A stretch of 64,000 nucleotides of DNA from Limnomonas spitsbergensis (taxonomy: Eukaryota > Chlorophyta > Chlorophyceae > Chlamydomonadales). How positions within the stretch are numbered: position 1 is the stretch's first letter; each line of letters opens with the position of its first letter. Location: assembly GCA_037349105.1 (NCBI GenBank), contig JAYJMM010000072.1:1054001-1118000 (forward strand), written 5' to 3'. Shown one piece after another: positions 32,627 to 44,200 of the stretch. The notes below the pieces were generated by a model. It saw only the letters and a list, made by a program, of their open reading frames with translations, did no database searches and was not told the origin of the DNA. The translations under genes and the position numbers were made by a program.

Positions 32627-33085
32627 TGTGTCAATACCTTTACAGCTCTGGGATCTGCTCTAAAAGGCTCGGCCGCGTGGGCGCCCAACTGTCCCGTTGG
32701 AAGAAAAGAAACTGAAGATGAGAGGGAAAGAAGGAGAGGAACACAAAGGAGAAAGAAATACCCCCCCCCAAGGAAAAGGCAGCCCGAAGTATCTTTGCCC
32801 ATCTCAAGCCTATTCCCCAAGAAGGCAAAGAAAAGCAACACAACTAGGCCTCAACAAAGCACTCTCTTGAGATGTGTATAAAACATCGAGCATTTCGAAT
32901 ACATCTCCGCCCTTGCAAGAATTCCCCAGCCTACGAACAACTCAAATTGTAACTGTCTCCCACACTTCCGCGCGCTACCCACCCACAAGCCAGTCCTTGC
33001 GCTTAACATATTTGTATTGATGCAACAGCCAAATAGACGTAGGTTTATAGCATCACAACTCTGGGCCCTGCTCTTAAGGCTCGGT
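32627..33085. repeat. Dispersed repeat family D, second long copy
   Basis: The core lies at 32,631-32,704, followed by the purine-rich block, C-run and ATCTTTGCCCATCTCAAGCC segment homologous to 13,068-13,290. A truncated core lies at 33,049-33,085 (CTCTGGGCCCTGCTCTTAAG). Confidence 0.75.
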
Positions 33086-34830
33086 CTCCAAAGTGCCTGG
33101 TGGTGGTGCCAACAAACGACTTTAGTTAACCTCACAGGCGGTAAACATACTATGTTGCATCGTTGCTATGTTGCCCTTAGCATACCGGCCTTGATTATTG
33201 AAGTGAACTCGATGTACCTTTTTTTATTTGATGGCTAGGATACGATTGAGGGGCACTCTCCTGATGTAGTTCACTTGAGGATATAGGTCGATTATGATAT
33301 GTCTGTGAGCATTTTCGACAAGACTCTGCCGTTTCGACGTCCGATTGTCCGATTGTCCGTTCGAAATTAAAGATACAAAAATTGAAGAAATAAACTACCT
33401 ACGGAATAAGCAGTCCACAGAAAACATGTCACGACATATGACAGAAAGACTAGAAACTTGGAAACTATCCTGGTTTAGGCCAGATGTTATGGGGTTTACC
33501 CTGGATGGCTTTGGCCAAATGTTTAAGGAGTTTATCTAGTTTTTACACCTTAACGTATCGTTGATTTTCCATGTCCCTTTTCTGATGAACATGCGAAGGT
33601 GCATGTCGCCCAGAGGATGTCGCCCGAGGTTTCTGATATATTTTTATTTGTGTTTGCCCCAATTTCCGAGTTTGCGCGCGGGAGAGCTTGCACCTTGTCT
33701 ATTTCAGAGTTTGCGAAAGTACTTTTCCCTTACGTTATTATGCTTGTGTTTTTAGTGTTATGGACGAACTGTTGACCGGGAAAGTGTCGAGAATATTGTT
33801 TTTGTCCAGTTCTGTCTCCTTCTAGATTCAGGCTATATTTAGTTTAGGGTTTCTCAGTTGTAAGTGGTCTGGTCCTGTTGGTTGCTACGCTCCTGTTTTT
33901 GTTAAAGCCTGCCTCACTTCTTCACACCTCTGAATGCGCTGGCAACGCGCACACAAGGCTCGCCAGCAGCGCCACCTCTGCCAGGGATGGGAACTTTTGG
34001 GATTCCCGGGCCGCACACGAAGCTAACTAGATGGTAGGCCTAGGTTACCCAGTGCTACGGCCGAACGGGTGCCTTCATCCGCGCCTCAAGGTGATTCGAG
34101 CCGACACCGAGTCAGAACAGTGATTTCGACAGTGTTGGGCGTTTCACACTTTTACGGCTCGAAAAACCGTCGGAGTGTTTGTTTACGGTGATTTACGGAT
34201 TCACCGTTTTTTTCTGTCCCTCTTATAGTTTAATTGCCCAACACTGAATTTTGCGCCCCCAACGACAAATTCTGTGACTAAAAGCTTATTACAGTGCATG
34301 ACATTGCGGTTTGCACTTTCGGTGCAAATTGCGGGAATTTACTAGGACTTCCCAGAATGCACCGTAGTAATATGCACCGTTATTATGGCAAAGTGTTTAC
34401 CGGTATTACAATCCCAATGACGGACTCTGAGAAATCCCCTGGAACTTAATCATTGTACTCTAGATTACAGCTCGCTCTTAATTGCACAGAAGCTAAAAAG
34501 CCTAACATGCGCGCAATGACATACATAAGTACCGTAGTTGACCGTGTTGTAATTAGGTACACGAGAATAGATTTTCTGCGTAATAGTCACAAATCTGTCA
34601 CATAAAATATTCTATGCGGTGGGCATATACCTCTCATGGGCACAAAATCCCACGCCTCAAAATGTCGTGCAAATGTACCGGTAATTCAGATTCTTGTGAA
34701 AAAAGTAAACGGTCCATTCACTGCCAACAAAGCGAGTGTCGACAAATTTCACGTTGTGAAAGGGCATGTCAATCATGCAGGCGGGAATCCATCATTCCGT
34801 GTTAAGGCTAACCCTCCAACTTCGTAATAC
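33086..34830. other. Intergenic stretch without recognisable gene
   Basis: No protein similarity was found. Positions about 34,050-34,090 contain the inverted counterpart of the dispersed repeat at 10,318-10,370 (core ACCCGTTCGGCCGTAGCAC). Confidence 0.4.
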
Positions 34831-35258
34831 ATAGCTTGTTCATCATTTGGCAAGATCATCCGTAGGAAAAGTGCACGTGGGGGGGCCCACGCACTCCACG
34901 GTGGGTCCAACCGGGCTTGTCCCCCCACAGTGGGTAGACCCGCAATGTCCACCACCGTGGGGGGACTTAATGAGGTGCCCCCATCGTGGACCAGCCATAT
35001 GGGTATCCCCACGCAGATATCACAATGGGCTCCTCCCTCAATGGCCCACCCACTGCTGTGTCCCCGGAGTGGGTTTCCCTATTGCAGGTCTCCCACCCAT
35101 GCTCACCCACTACTGTGTCCCCAGTACCACAGTAGGATCAGCTTGTTCATCATGGTTTTAGATCGTCGATCTTAAGATCCTCAAAGTCGCCGCGGCTTTG
35201 CGGGAATGAGCTTGTTCATCGTGGCTTAAGATCGTCGATCTTCAGATCCTTGAAGTCA
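34831..35258. repeat. Copies of the CRTISO 3' end plus a CCCACNGTGGG-rich block
   Basis: AGCTTGTTCATC, the end of the last CRTISO exon, occurs at 35,278 (real) and again at 35,208 and 35,140 with a period of about 69 bp; a remnant is at 34,839. The copies include the bases around the stop codon (CCTTGCGGGGATGAGC and variants) and two GATCGTCGATC palindromes. Between 34,870 and 35,130 lie degenerate CCCAC(A/C)GTGGG palindromes. Confidence 0.8.
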
Positions 35259-38200
35259 TCATGGCCTTGCGGGGATGAGCTTGTTCATCATGCCAAGATG
35301 AGCCCACACCGGTGCCAATGTGTTGGCTGCCATCATGCCACTGCAAAGAAAACACCAGCATAGCATTGAGGGGGGGCGGGTGCGAATGATGAGCCTACAT
35401 TCCCTAGGGGCCAGCAGTGTGTTGTCAACCATCAGGACATAACGACGCTTAGGAATTGGGCATTGAGTAAGGGTAAGTGTATGCTTATCCACAAAACAAG
35501 CAGGCATTGGGCGTTTAGGTAAGATATGAGAGTAAGGAGAGTAAGGAGACTGGTGAGGAAGAAGGAAACGGAGCGAAGGGGACCTAAGCAACGTTGTATC
35601 AATCTACTGCCATGTTGCCCAGGTTGCAACAAGTTGTTAGTCACTGAAGGTTAAGTCCCCAGGGTTAAGTATGAAGGGGGCAGCATTATCATATCATATA
35701 TCAATGGGCGGCAAACTCGTTTATTTTACACAATCGCAGTAGGTTAAGTATGAAGGGGGCAGCATTATCTAATCATACATCGATGGCGGCAAAGTAATTT
35801 CTTTTACACAATCGCAGTGCCTCTTTTACACAATCACAGTGCCTCTTTTACACAATCGCAGTGCCTCTTTTACACAATCGCAGTGCCTCTTTTACACAAT
35901 CGCAGTGCCTCTTTTACACAATCGCAGTGCCTCTTTTACACAATCGCAGTGCCTCTTTTACACAATCGCAGTGCCTCTTTTACACAATCGCAGTGCCTCT
36001 TTTACACAATCGCAGTGCCTCTTTTACACAATCACAGTGCCTCTTTTACACAATCACAGTGCCTCTTTTACACAATCGCAGTGCCTCTTTTACACAATCG
36101 CAGTGCCTCTTTTACACAATCACAGTGCCTCTTTTACACAATCGCAGTGCCTCTTTTACACAATCACAGTGCGTAAACAGAAACCTATCACACATCCCCG
36201 TTGTCTTAAGAGGTGTGACTTGAGGCGCTGCTGATATGTGCGATATCCAGCAAGTTAAATTCCAATCCTGCTCTGCCCTCAAGGATACGAAACTAGCATT
36301 GTCCGAGTGAGGCGCTCACCTGGCTGCAGCTGCTGGCACTCCGATTCCAGGCATTGTCGAGTCCCCACACACAAACTGCAACCAACAACACAGTCATCAA
36401 GATGTTGCATCAGATGCTCAAGTGGCGGCCCGCTAACCAAAATTGGCGGTCCGTAACTATGCTTATGCCTGCAGTTAGGCTACAATAAGCATTCTGTCGT
36501 AATTCTTCTGCTTTCAGGCCTTGTAAATCGCTCGTATTTTGCAATGCAAGCGAAAATTGCAATGTCACAGACCAGGAATAACAAAACTGGCTTCACGTAT
36601 CATGGGGATCCATGTCTGGTGAAAGAAAGAAAACGCCGGAGTGTGTCCTGAGAAATACGACATTTGAAAGTCTGTACACCGTCAGGCTAATCTGGGGGTT
36701 CAAGAGGGCCGCCTTCGTTCAGGTTTTCAAGGTGTCGATACAAAAATGTTTAGGCATGCAAAAAATGCCTTTTGGTGCCACAGTTCCAAAAGGGATACAT
36801 GTTTGTCTCACCAGCCCCGGCACAGGCGTTTTAGGACCCGGCCAGCCTCCACCATCCTTGGCGCTGATAGCGGGGCCGTAGCTGCCCCGGTGCCGTCTCA
36901 AGAAGCCTGCGGGCGGCACATAGTCGAGTATTACAGGGTTAAATGGATGTCAGGAGATCTTCGTTCATTATGTAAGTCTGCACAAGAGACGGTAAGGAAG
37001 GAAGGAAGGAAGGAAAGAAAAATGCACCAAGCAGCCTGCCAATCCGCTTCACCTCTATGTGCTTGCCAACCCATTCCACCAACATGCCCTTTGTACCCCC
37101 AAATTCAAACTGAACCTTTGACCCCTAACCCTCACGCAGCGTGCCAATCTGATTCACCTTTATCTGCATGCCAACCCATTCCACCAAAAGGCCCTTTGTA
37201 CCCCAATTTCAAATGAACCTTTGACCCCTAACCCTCACGCAGCGTGCCAATCTGCTTCACCTCAATCTGCTTGCCAACCCATTCCACCAACATGCCCTTC
37301 ATACCCCAATTTTAAACTGAACTCGTGACCCTTCACCCTCACGCAGCGTGCCAATCCGCTTCCCCTCCATCTGCTTGCCGACCCACTCCACCAACTTGCC
37401 CTTCACACCCCAATTTCAAACTGAACCTGCGACCCTTAACCCTAACGCAGCGTGCCAATCCGCTTCCCCTCCATCTGCTTGCCGACCCACTCCACCAACT
37501 TTCCCTTCACACCCCAATTTCAAACTGGACCTGCGACCCTTAACCCTAACGCAGCGTGCCAATCCGCTTCCCCTCCATCTGCTTGCCGACCCACTCCACC
37601 AACTTGCCCTTCACACCCCAATTTCAAACTGAACCTGCGACCCTTAACCCTAACGCAGCGTGCCAATCTGCTTCCCCTCCATCTGCTTGCCGACCCACTC
37701 CACCGACATGCCCTTCGTACCCCAATTTCAAACTGAATCTTTGACCCCTAACCCTCACGCAGCGTGCCAATCTGCTTCACCTCAATCTGCTTGCCGACCC
37801 ATTCCACCAATATGCCCTTCATACCCCAATTTCAAGCTGAACCTGGCTTTGACCCTCGACCCTCACGTTCATGTGACAGCTCCATCTGCTAGCCAATCCA
37901 TTCGACTGACATGCCCACCAGAGAGAGAAAGAAAGAAAGCTACGCCCCGTGAGGGGCGTGAGAGTTAAGAAAACAGCGCAGCCTGGGCCGAAGCCACATC
38001 CGCGCCGTTACCCTCCATATCCCAATTACAAACTGAACGGTATATCCGTAAGGTTCATCCTCACGTTCGTGTGTCAGCGGCGTGCCGATGAGTGTCAATT
38101 CTGCTCGCTTCCGGATGTCAGGGATGACCCGTTCAAGCGCCTGTGTGCAACGTTTGAGGCTCAGCAGGGTGAGGTGATCTGGGTAGTTGGTGGAACGAAG

Positions 38201-41200
38201 CTGTGTGCAACGCTCGAGGCTCAGGGTTTAGGTGATTTGGGTGGCTCAGGGTTTAAATGATTTGGGTGGCTCAGGGTTTAGGTGATTTGGGTGGCTCAGG
38301 GTTTAGGTGATTTGAGTGGCTCAGGGTTAAGGTGATTTGGGTGGCTCAGGGTTTAGGTGATTTGGGTGGCTCAGGATTAAGGTGATTTGGGTGGCTCAGG
38401 GTTTAGGTGATTTGGGTGGCTCAGGGTTTAGGTGATTTGAGTGGCTCAGGGTTAAGGTGATTTGAGTGGCTCAGGGTTAAGGTGATTTGGGTGGCTCAGG
38501 GTTAAGGTGATTTGGGTGGCTCAGGGTTTAGGTGATTTGAGTGGCTCAGGGTTTAGGTGATTTGGGTGGCTCAGGGTTAGGGTGATTTGAGTGGCTCAGG
38601 GTTTAGGTGATTTGAGTGGCTCAGGGTTAAGGTGATTTGGGTGGCTCAGGGTTTAGGTGATGTGGGTTAGTTAGGTTTATGACTAAGCTGTGCGTTTCTT
38701 TCTTAAGTCGAGGATCGCACGCATAAGTGCATGAGTAGCAGTATTAATGAATGGTCACCCTGCACAGACTTCAGCAGGCCACTCTGCTGACCATGATGAA
38801 AAAAACAAAGCACAGTGCCGAGCCTGAGATCGCGAGCGGGATTCGAGATGAAGGGTTTCATATAACTCCCCTCGTGAACGGTTCAGGGTAGCATTGCACC
38901 CATGTCAGAAGACAGGCATTATGCACCGGTACACAGCATGCGATGCACGGTAAGAAAATGTAGGCGGCTACTGAAGAGTAAAATGGTTCAGACTCAGTCC
39001 AGAATTATGCATTTATGCAAGTACATTGAGGGATTTGGGTCAGGGATTCAGGCCACTAAAAGCTGCATTTCAGCTTACACTGGCTGAAAGCCTGAAACAC
39101 ATCGTGGGTACGAGGACCAGCGGAAAGGCAGTGAGACAGTGAGGGCTCAGGATTCACGGTTTCGGGTTCAAATAGAGTCCTGCTGATGCTGATGGAGGCA
39201 GGCATGGCACGCCTCCGTGCCATCCCTCAGTCAAATCCCTTTAAAATTCAGGAAGACAGGTATAGGTCACAACAGGGGAAGCATATTTTCGACCCTGTAC
39301 CAAAGCGGCATACCACAGCAGCCATGTCCTATGCTTCGTCCAAAATGGGTGGCTTCCTCAATCCACGCACTTGTTTGCGTATTTATCTATTTATTGATCT
39401 TTTTATTTATCTATTTATCTAGTTACCATGGTTCCCACCATGCATGCTGCTTTTGTTGCCATGCGAAACAGCCTGGCCCCCACAAAACAGCTTGCAGCCC
39501 CAAGCAAACCCCAAGTAAACCCCAGGCAAACCCCAAGCACACCCCAAGCAAACCCGCCTGCCAGAGCGGCTCAGCACGCTCCTCCTTCATGCGCTCATAC
39601 TGCTCACTGCCTCGCTTTACGCCCTCCCATATGCTGTACGGCTCGCTGGCGGCGTAGTACGCATGCACAACGGCCTTGCCGGGGGGGGCCATGCTGGGGT
39701 CAAACACTGCACGGCAATAATGGGCAAGACGTAAGGAGAGGGGGGGCAGTGTAATAAGTTTCAAATTCATAGCCACATCTTGGCTCATGGGCGGTGCTAT
39801 ATGCGTGTACCACGGCCATGCGATTGGAGAAATGTTTGAGACGATCTTTGTATGGCTGGAAGAAGGGGTGGGGGGGCAGGGACAGGACTGTTTCAGGGTT
39901 GTGATTGAGGCCCACATCCACACCCACATCCTGTTATTAGTGAGTATGGATACTTACCTTTGGGATAGAACTGCTGTGGGTCGAGCGGTCCTGACGCCTC
40001 ATGCTTTGGCTAAGTGTCTAGTGTTTCTTACTTTCTTTTTTGATACATACCTTCTGCCTCCTTGTCCGCCCCCCTGTGCCCGCAATCCCTGCTCTGTACG
40101 TTGAGGGTGTTTCTACTATTCTTCGCATGCCCTGCTCGCTCTTGTAACTTATCTCTACCTCTCTGGCCCTACCCTGCCCCTTTCTTGCCCACCAGTGATG
40201 TCCATTCAGGAATGCATCAGGACTTCCCTTGCCAGTGGGTGCGAATAAGAAGCGCACCTACGGCCTGCCAGGGGTGGGCGTGGCCGGAGGGGGGGCGAAT
40301 TTCGACGGGGGGGGCGTAGGCTGGGGCCTCCGGGCGTGGACGTATTAATATATAATGCATATGAAGCATGCACGTTAATGCCTCCTGATCCACCCCTATG
40401 TGCCCGCTGTAGAGATTGGGCCACAAGACCAAGGGACAAGCTAATTAATAAGAGGCTCTGAGGTGCAACTGATACACCCGCCTCAAAACCCATCCTATAT
40501 GCTAGACACCTCACCTACCGTTTATGCCCTGTCCCTGCCCCTTGTGCCACTGTCTCCCCCCCCCAAAAAACCCACACTACCTGCCCCCCTAAACCCTCAC
40601 CCACACCTCACCGCCCCCTAAAACGTCACCCACACTTCACTCCCCCCTAAACCCTCACGCACACCTCACCCCACGTAAAACCTCACCCACACCTCACCCA
40701 CCCCTAAACCCTCACCCACACCTCACTCCCCCCTAAACCCTCACCCACACCTCACGCCCCCCTAAACCCTCACCCACACCTCACCCACCTAAACCCTCAC
40801 CCACACGTCACTCCCCCCTAAATCCTCACCCACACTTCACCCCCCTCTAAACCCGCACCCACACCTCACTCCTCCATAAACCCTCACCCACACCTCACCC
40901 CCTTTAAACCCTCACCCACACCTCACTCCCCCCAAACGCACCCACACCTCACCCCCCGTAAACCCTCACCCACCCTTCACTCCCCCCTTAACCCTCACCC
41001 ACACCTCGACCCCTTCTTAACCCGCACCCACACCTCACTCCCCCCTAAACCCTCACCCACACCTCACCCCCCTCTTAACCCACACCCACTCCTCACTCCC
41101 CCCTAAACCCTCACCCACACCTCACCCACCCCTAAACCCTCACCCACACCCCACCCCCCTCTAAACCCGCACGCACACCTCACTCCCCCGTAAACCCTCA

Positions 41201-44200
41201 CCCACACCTCACCCACCCCTAAACCCTCACCCACACCCCACCCCCCTCTAAACCCGCACGCACACCTCACTCCCCCGTAAACCCTCACCCACACCTCAAC
41301 CCCCTCTTAAACCGCACGCACACCTCACTCCCCCCTAAACCCTCACCCACACCTCAGTCCCCCCTTAACCCTCACCCACACCTCACTCCTCCCTAAACCC
41401 TCACCCACACCTCACTCCCCCCTAAACCCTCACCCACACCTCACTCCCCCCTAAACCTGCACCCACACCTCACTCCTCCCTAAACCCTCACCCATACCTC
41501 ACTCCCCCCTAAACCCGCACCCACACCTCACTCCCCCCTAAACCCGCACCCACACCTCACTCCCCCCTAAACCCGCACCCACCCCTTACTCCCCCCTAAA
41601 CCCTCACACACACCTCACTCCCCCCTCAACCCTCACACACACCTCACTCCCCATTAAAACCTGACCCACTCCTCACCCCCCCCCCCCTAAACCCTGACCC
41701 ACACCTCACCCCCCTAAACCCTTACCCTCACCTCACCGTCCCTAAACCCTTATCCACACCTCACTCCCCCCTAAATCCTCCCCCCTCTCCGTCACATGAC
41801 TTGCCCGTGGGTATGGATATGATGCACACTACCTGCCCCCCCTAAACCCTCACCCATACAACACTCCCCCCTAAATCCTCCACCCTCTCCGTCATGTGAC
41901 TTGCCCGTGGGTATAGATATGATGCACACGTTCTGCGGCTTGGTGATGTCGTGCCAGTCATTGACCACCAAGTGGTGACAGTCCAGGTCAGCAGGCAAGC
42001 CCGTTGCATCGATACCCAGATGCAGGTGGATGAAGCTGTCCACCTGCGGGGCAGCATTTTTATTTGTCAAACTCCAGCCACATTTTGACTTTTTTAAAAA
42101 TAATTTAAACAAAGACGATTTATAAAGCTTTCGTTTTTCATGCATGTAAAACCTAATACGGATAATTAAATAAATTGAAAAGGCTAACATACAAATACCT
42201 TGTTAATATACTTTTTTCAAGAGGAAATCTTTATGTAAAGCCGTAGATCATTTTTTTGAGGTGGTGACTGTCCCTGTATGCAGTATGGCTTGTTGATTCA
42301 ATACCCATGTGAAACAGGATGTTGTCCGCCTGCTGCAACAACGTTATAAACATAGAATGACGTTAGCGGGCCATCCATCTTCGGGATAGAAGGCTTTTCT
42401 TTTATTAAAACTTTGTTTTAATAACTGCCATGGGCCGAGCGGTACCTCACGCGTCCTGCTTCGGCAGGACGCCTAGTCTGTCTGCTTGAAAGCGCGCTGC
42501 AGCTAGGATAATCAGCAAAATCAGGGCCTATACATTGCAAGTGGCCTCTAAACGAAAAAAGGAGGAGATGCCATGGGCGGGTAGGGGGCCTTCAGGTTCA
42601 TTCCTTTGTATTGAGGCGAAGGTGCACCTTAGACTTTGTGTCACACACCTGCGGCGTCTCCTCGCTCTTCTGTCGCCACTCAGCAGGCCCCGTGCCGGGG
42701 GGCAGCAGCTTTTGAGTGTTCCACACGCTCGCGTTGCTCACCACGCCCAGCTTCGCTCTCAACACCTGCATCAGGATCCGGTTAGGGCTAAGCGCATGCA
42801 TCAGGGTCGACTAGATGTTTAGGGCGGGCCTTCAAGGTGGGGGTTCTCCCTGAAAATTCCGAGGACATGAGTCGTTCTTTCGGGTCGGTCCTTGTCAACT
42901 GCCCACAATCTGCATCGTAAGCATAACGCGCAATACCCTACACTGTAAGGAAGCACATCCCTGGTGAAAGGTTCAGCACATTCATCATGCCTGTTTAGGG
43001 TAAAGCCAAGGTTTCAGAACCAACACTGGGTAATCAGGGTCACAGCTTACGGTGTGACAAGAAATGAAATTAACCCTCCTCACATAGAAAGAAGGAAGAA
43101 AGAAAACTACGCCCCCCTAGGGTGTGCGGGGCACAGCTCGGGGCGGGGCAGGGCACAGCTTGGGGCTGAAGCCAAATCCGCATTGTTACCTACCCACACA
43201 GATAGCGGTCTCAGTTTCGACAGGGAAAACAAAAATCTGATGACGAAAAATAAGTAAATCTATGCCCTATTAGGGCGTGGAGGTGAAGGAAATAACGCAG
43301 CTTGGAGCTGTAGCCACATCCGCGCTGTTACCATGAGGCAACAAGCAAAGACGCAACTTCCTCACAGTAAATTTCTCTTAGGGGTATGCATGATTATAAT
43401 GCTGCGCATCCGTCTAATGTATACAGTCCTGGGAGCACACCCAAACAAAGATACTTCAGGGTTAAGAGTTAAGGGTAAAGGGTTCTTAACCCTAAAACCC
43501 TTAACGAGCGGACTGACCATCTGGGAGCACACCCAAACAAATATACTTAAGGGTTAAGAGTTAAGGGTTTAGAGTTTTAGGGTTAAGTGTTCTTAACCCT
43601 AAAATCTTAACCCTTAACGAGCGGACTGACCATCTGGGAGCACACCCAAACAAATATACATAGAACCCGTAACCCTAAACCCTCTGAGCTCCCACTACCC
43701 CTCCAAGATGGTTGTAACCGCACCTCCCCCACCGGCCGCACTGTAGTGCCTCCGTTTGCTGCAGGCGGCCCTGCCTTGGATTTCAAGCGCACCCCTGCTG
43801 CCCTGCCTCCCTCGATGATGACCTGTCACAGGGATTCAAGAGAGGGGTGCAGGATTCAAACAGCTCAAGACTGGAAATCGCTTCCTCACGGTCTCAATAA
43901 GCAATACGAAGAAAACAATCATCATGTTGTTAGGCATCATCACTGGTAAGGTACTGAGGATAGGGGAGCGGTAACGGCGCGGATGTGGCTTCGGCCCAGG
44001 TTGCGCTGTTTCCCAAGCTCTCACGCCCCAGCACAGGACGCAGCCTTCTATCTTTATGAGGATGAGGCAGTCTAGGGCCCCAAGGTGTTCAGCAGGCAGC
44101 AGATCCAGGGAATCTCCGGGTGGCAGTGGGGAATTTAACAAAGATCGCCTCGCTTGTTTCCATTCTCAACGTGGGATTCGAGCATCATGCAGCCACCAGG

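Noticed and set aside
35800..38668. CRISPR-like arrays (22-25-bp repeats)
   Set aside because: The repeats are head-to-tail with no unique spacers and the genome is eukaryotic with spliced genes.
39423..39929. 168-codon minus-strand frame as an independent gene
   Set aside because: Only the segment 39,706-39,558 is coding; it is exon 12 of CRTISO, with intron sequence on both sides.
42428..42480. tRNA gene
   Set aside because: A box-A-like string is present, but there is no acceptor-stem pairing, anticodon arm or GGTTCRA box B.
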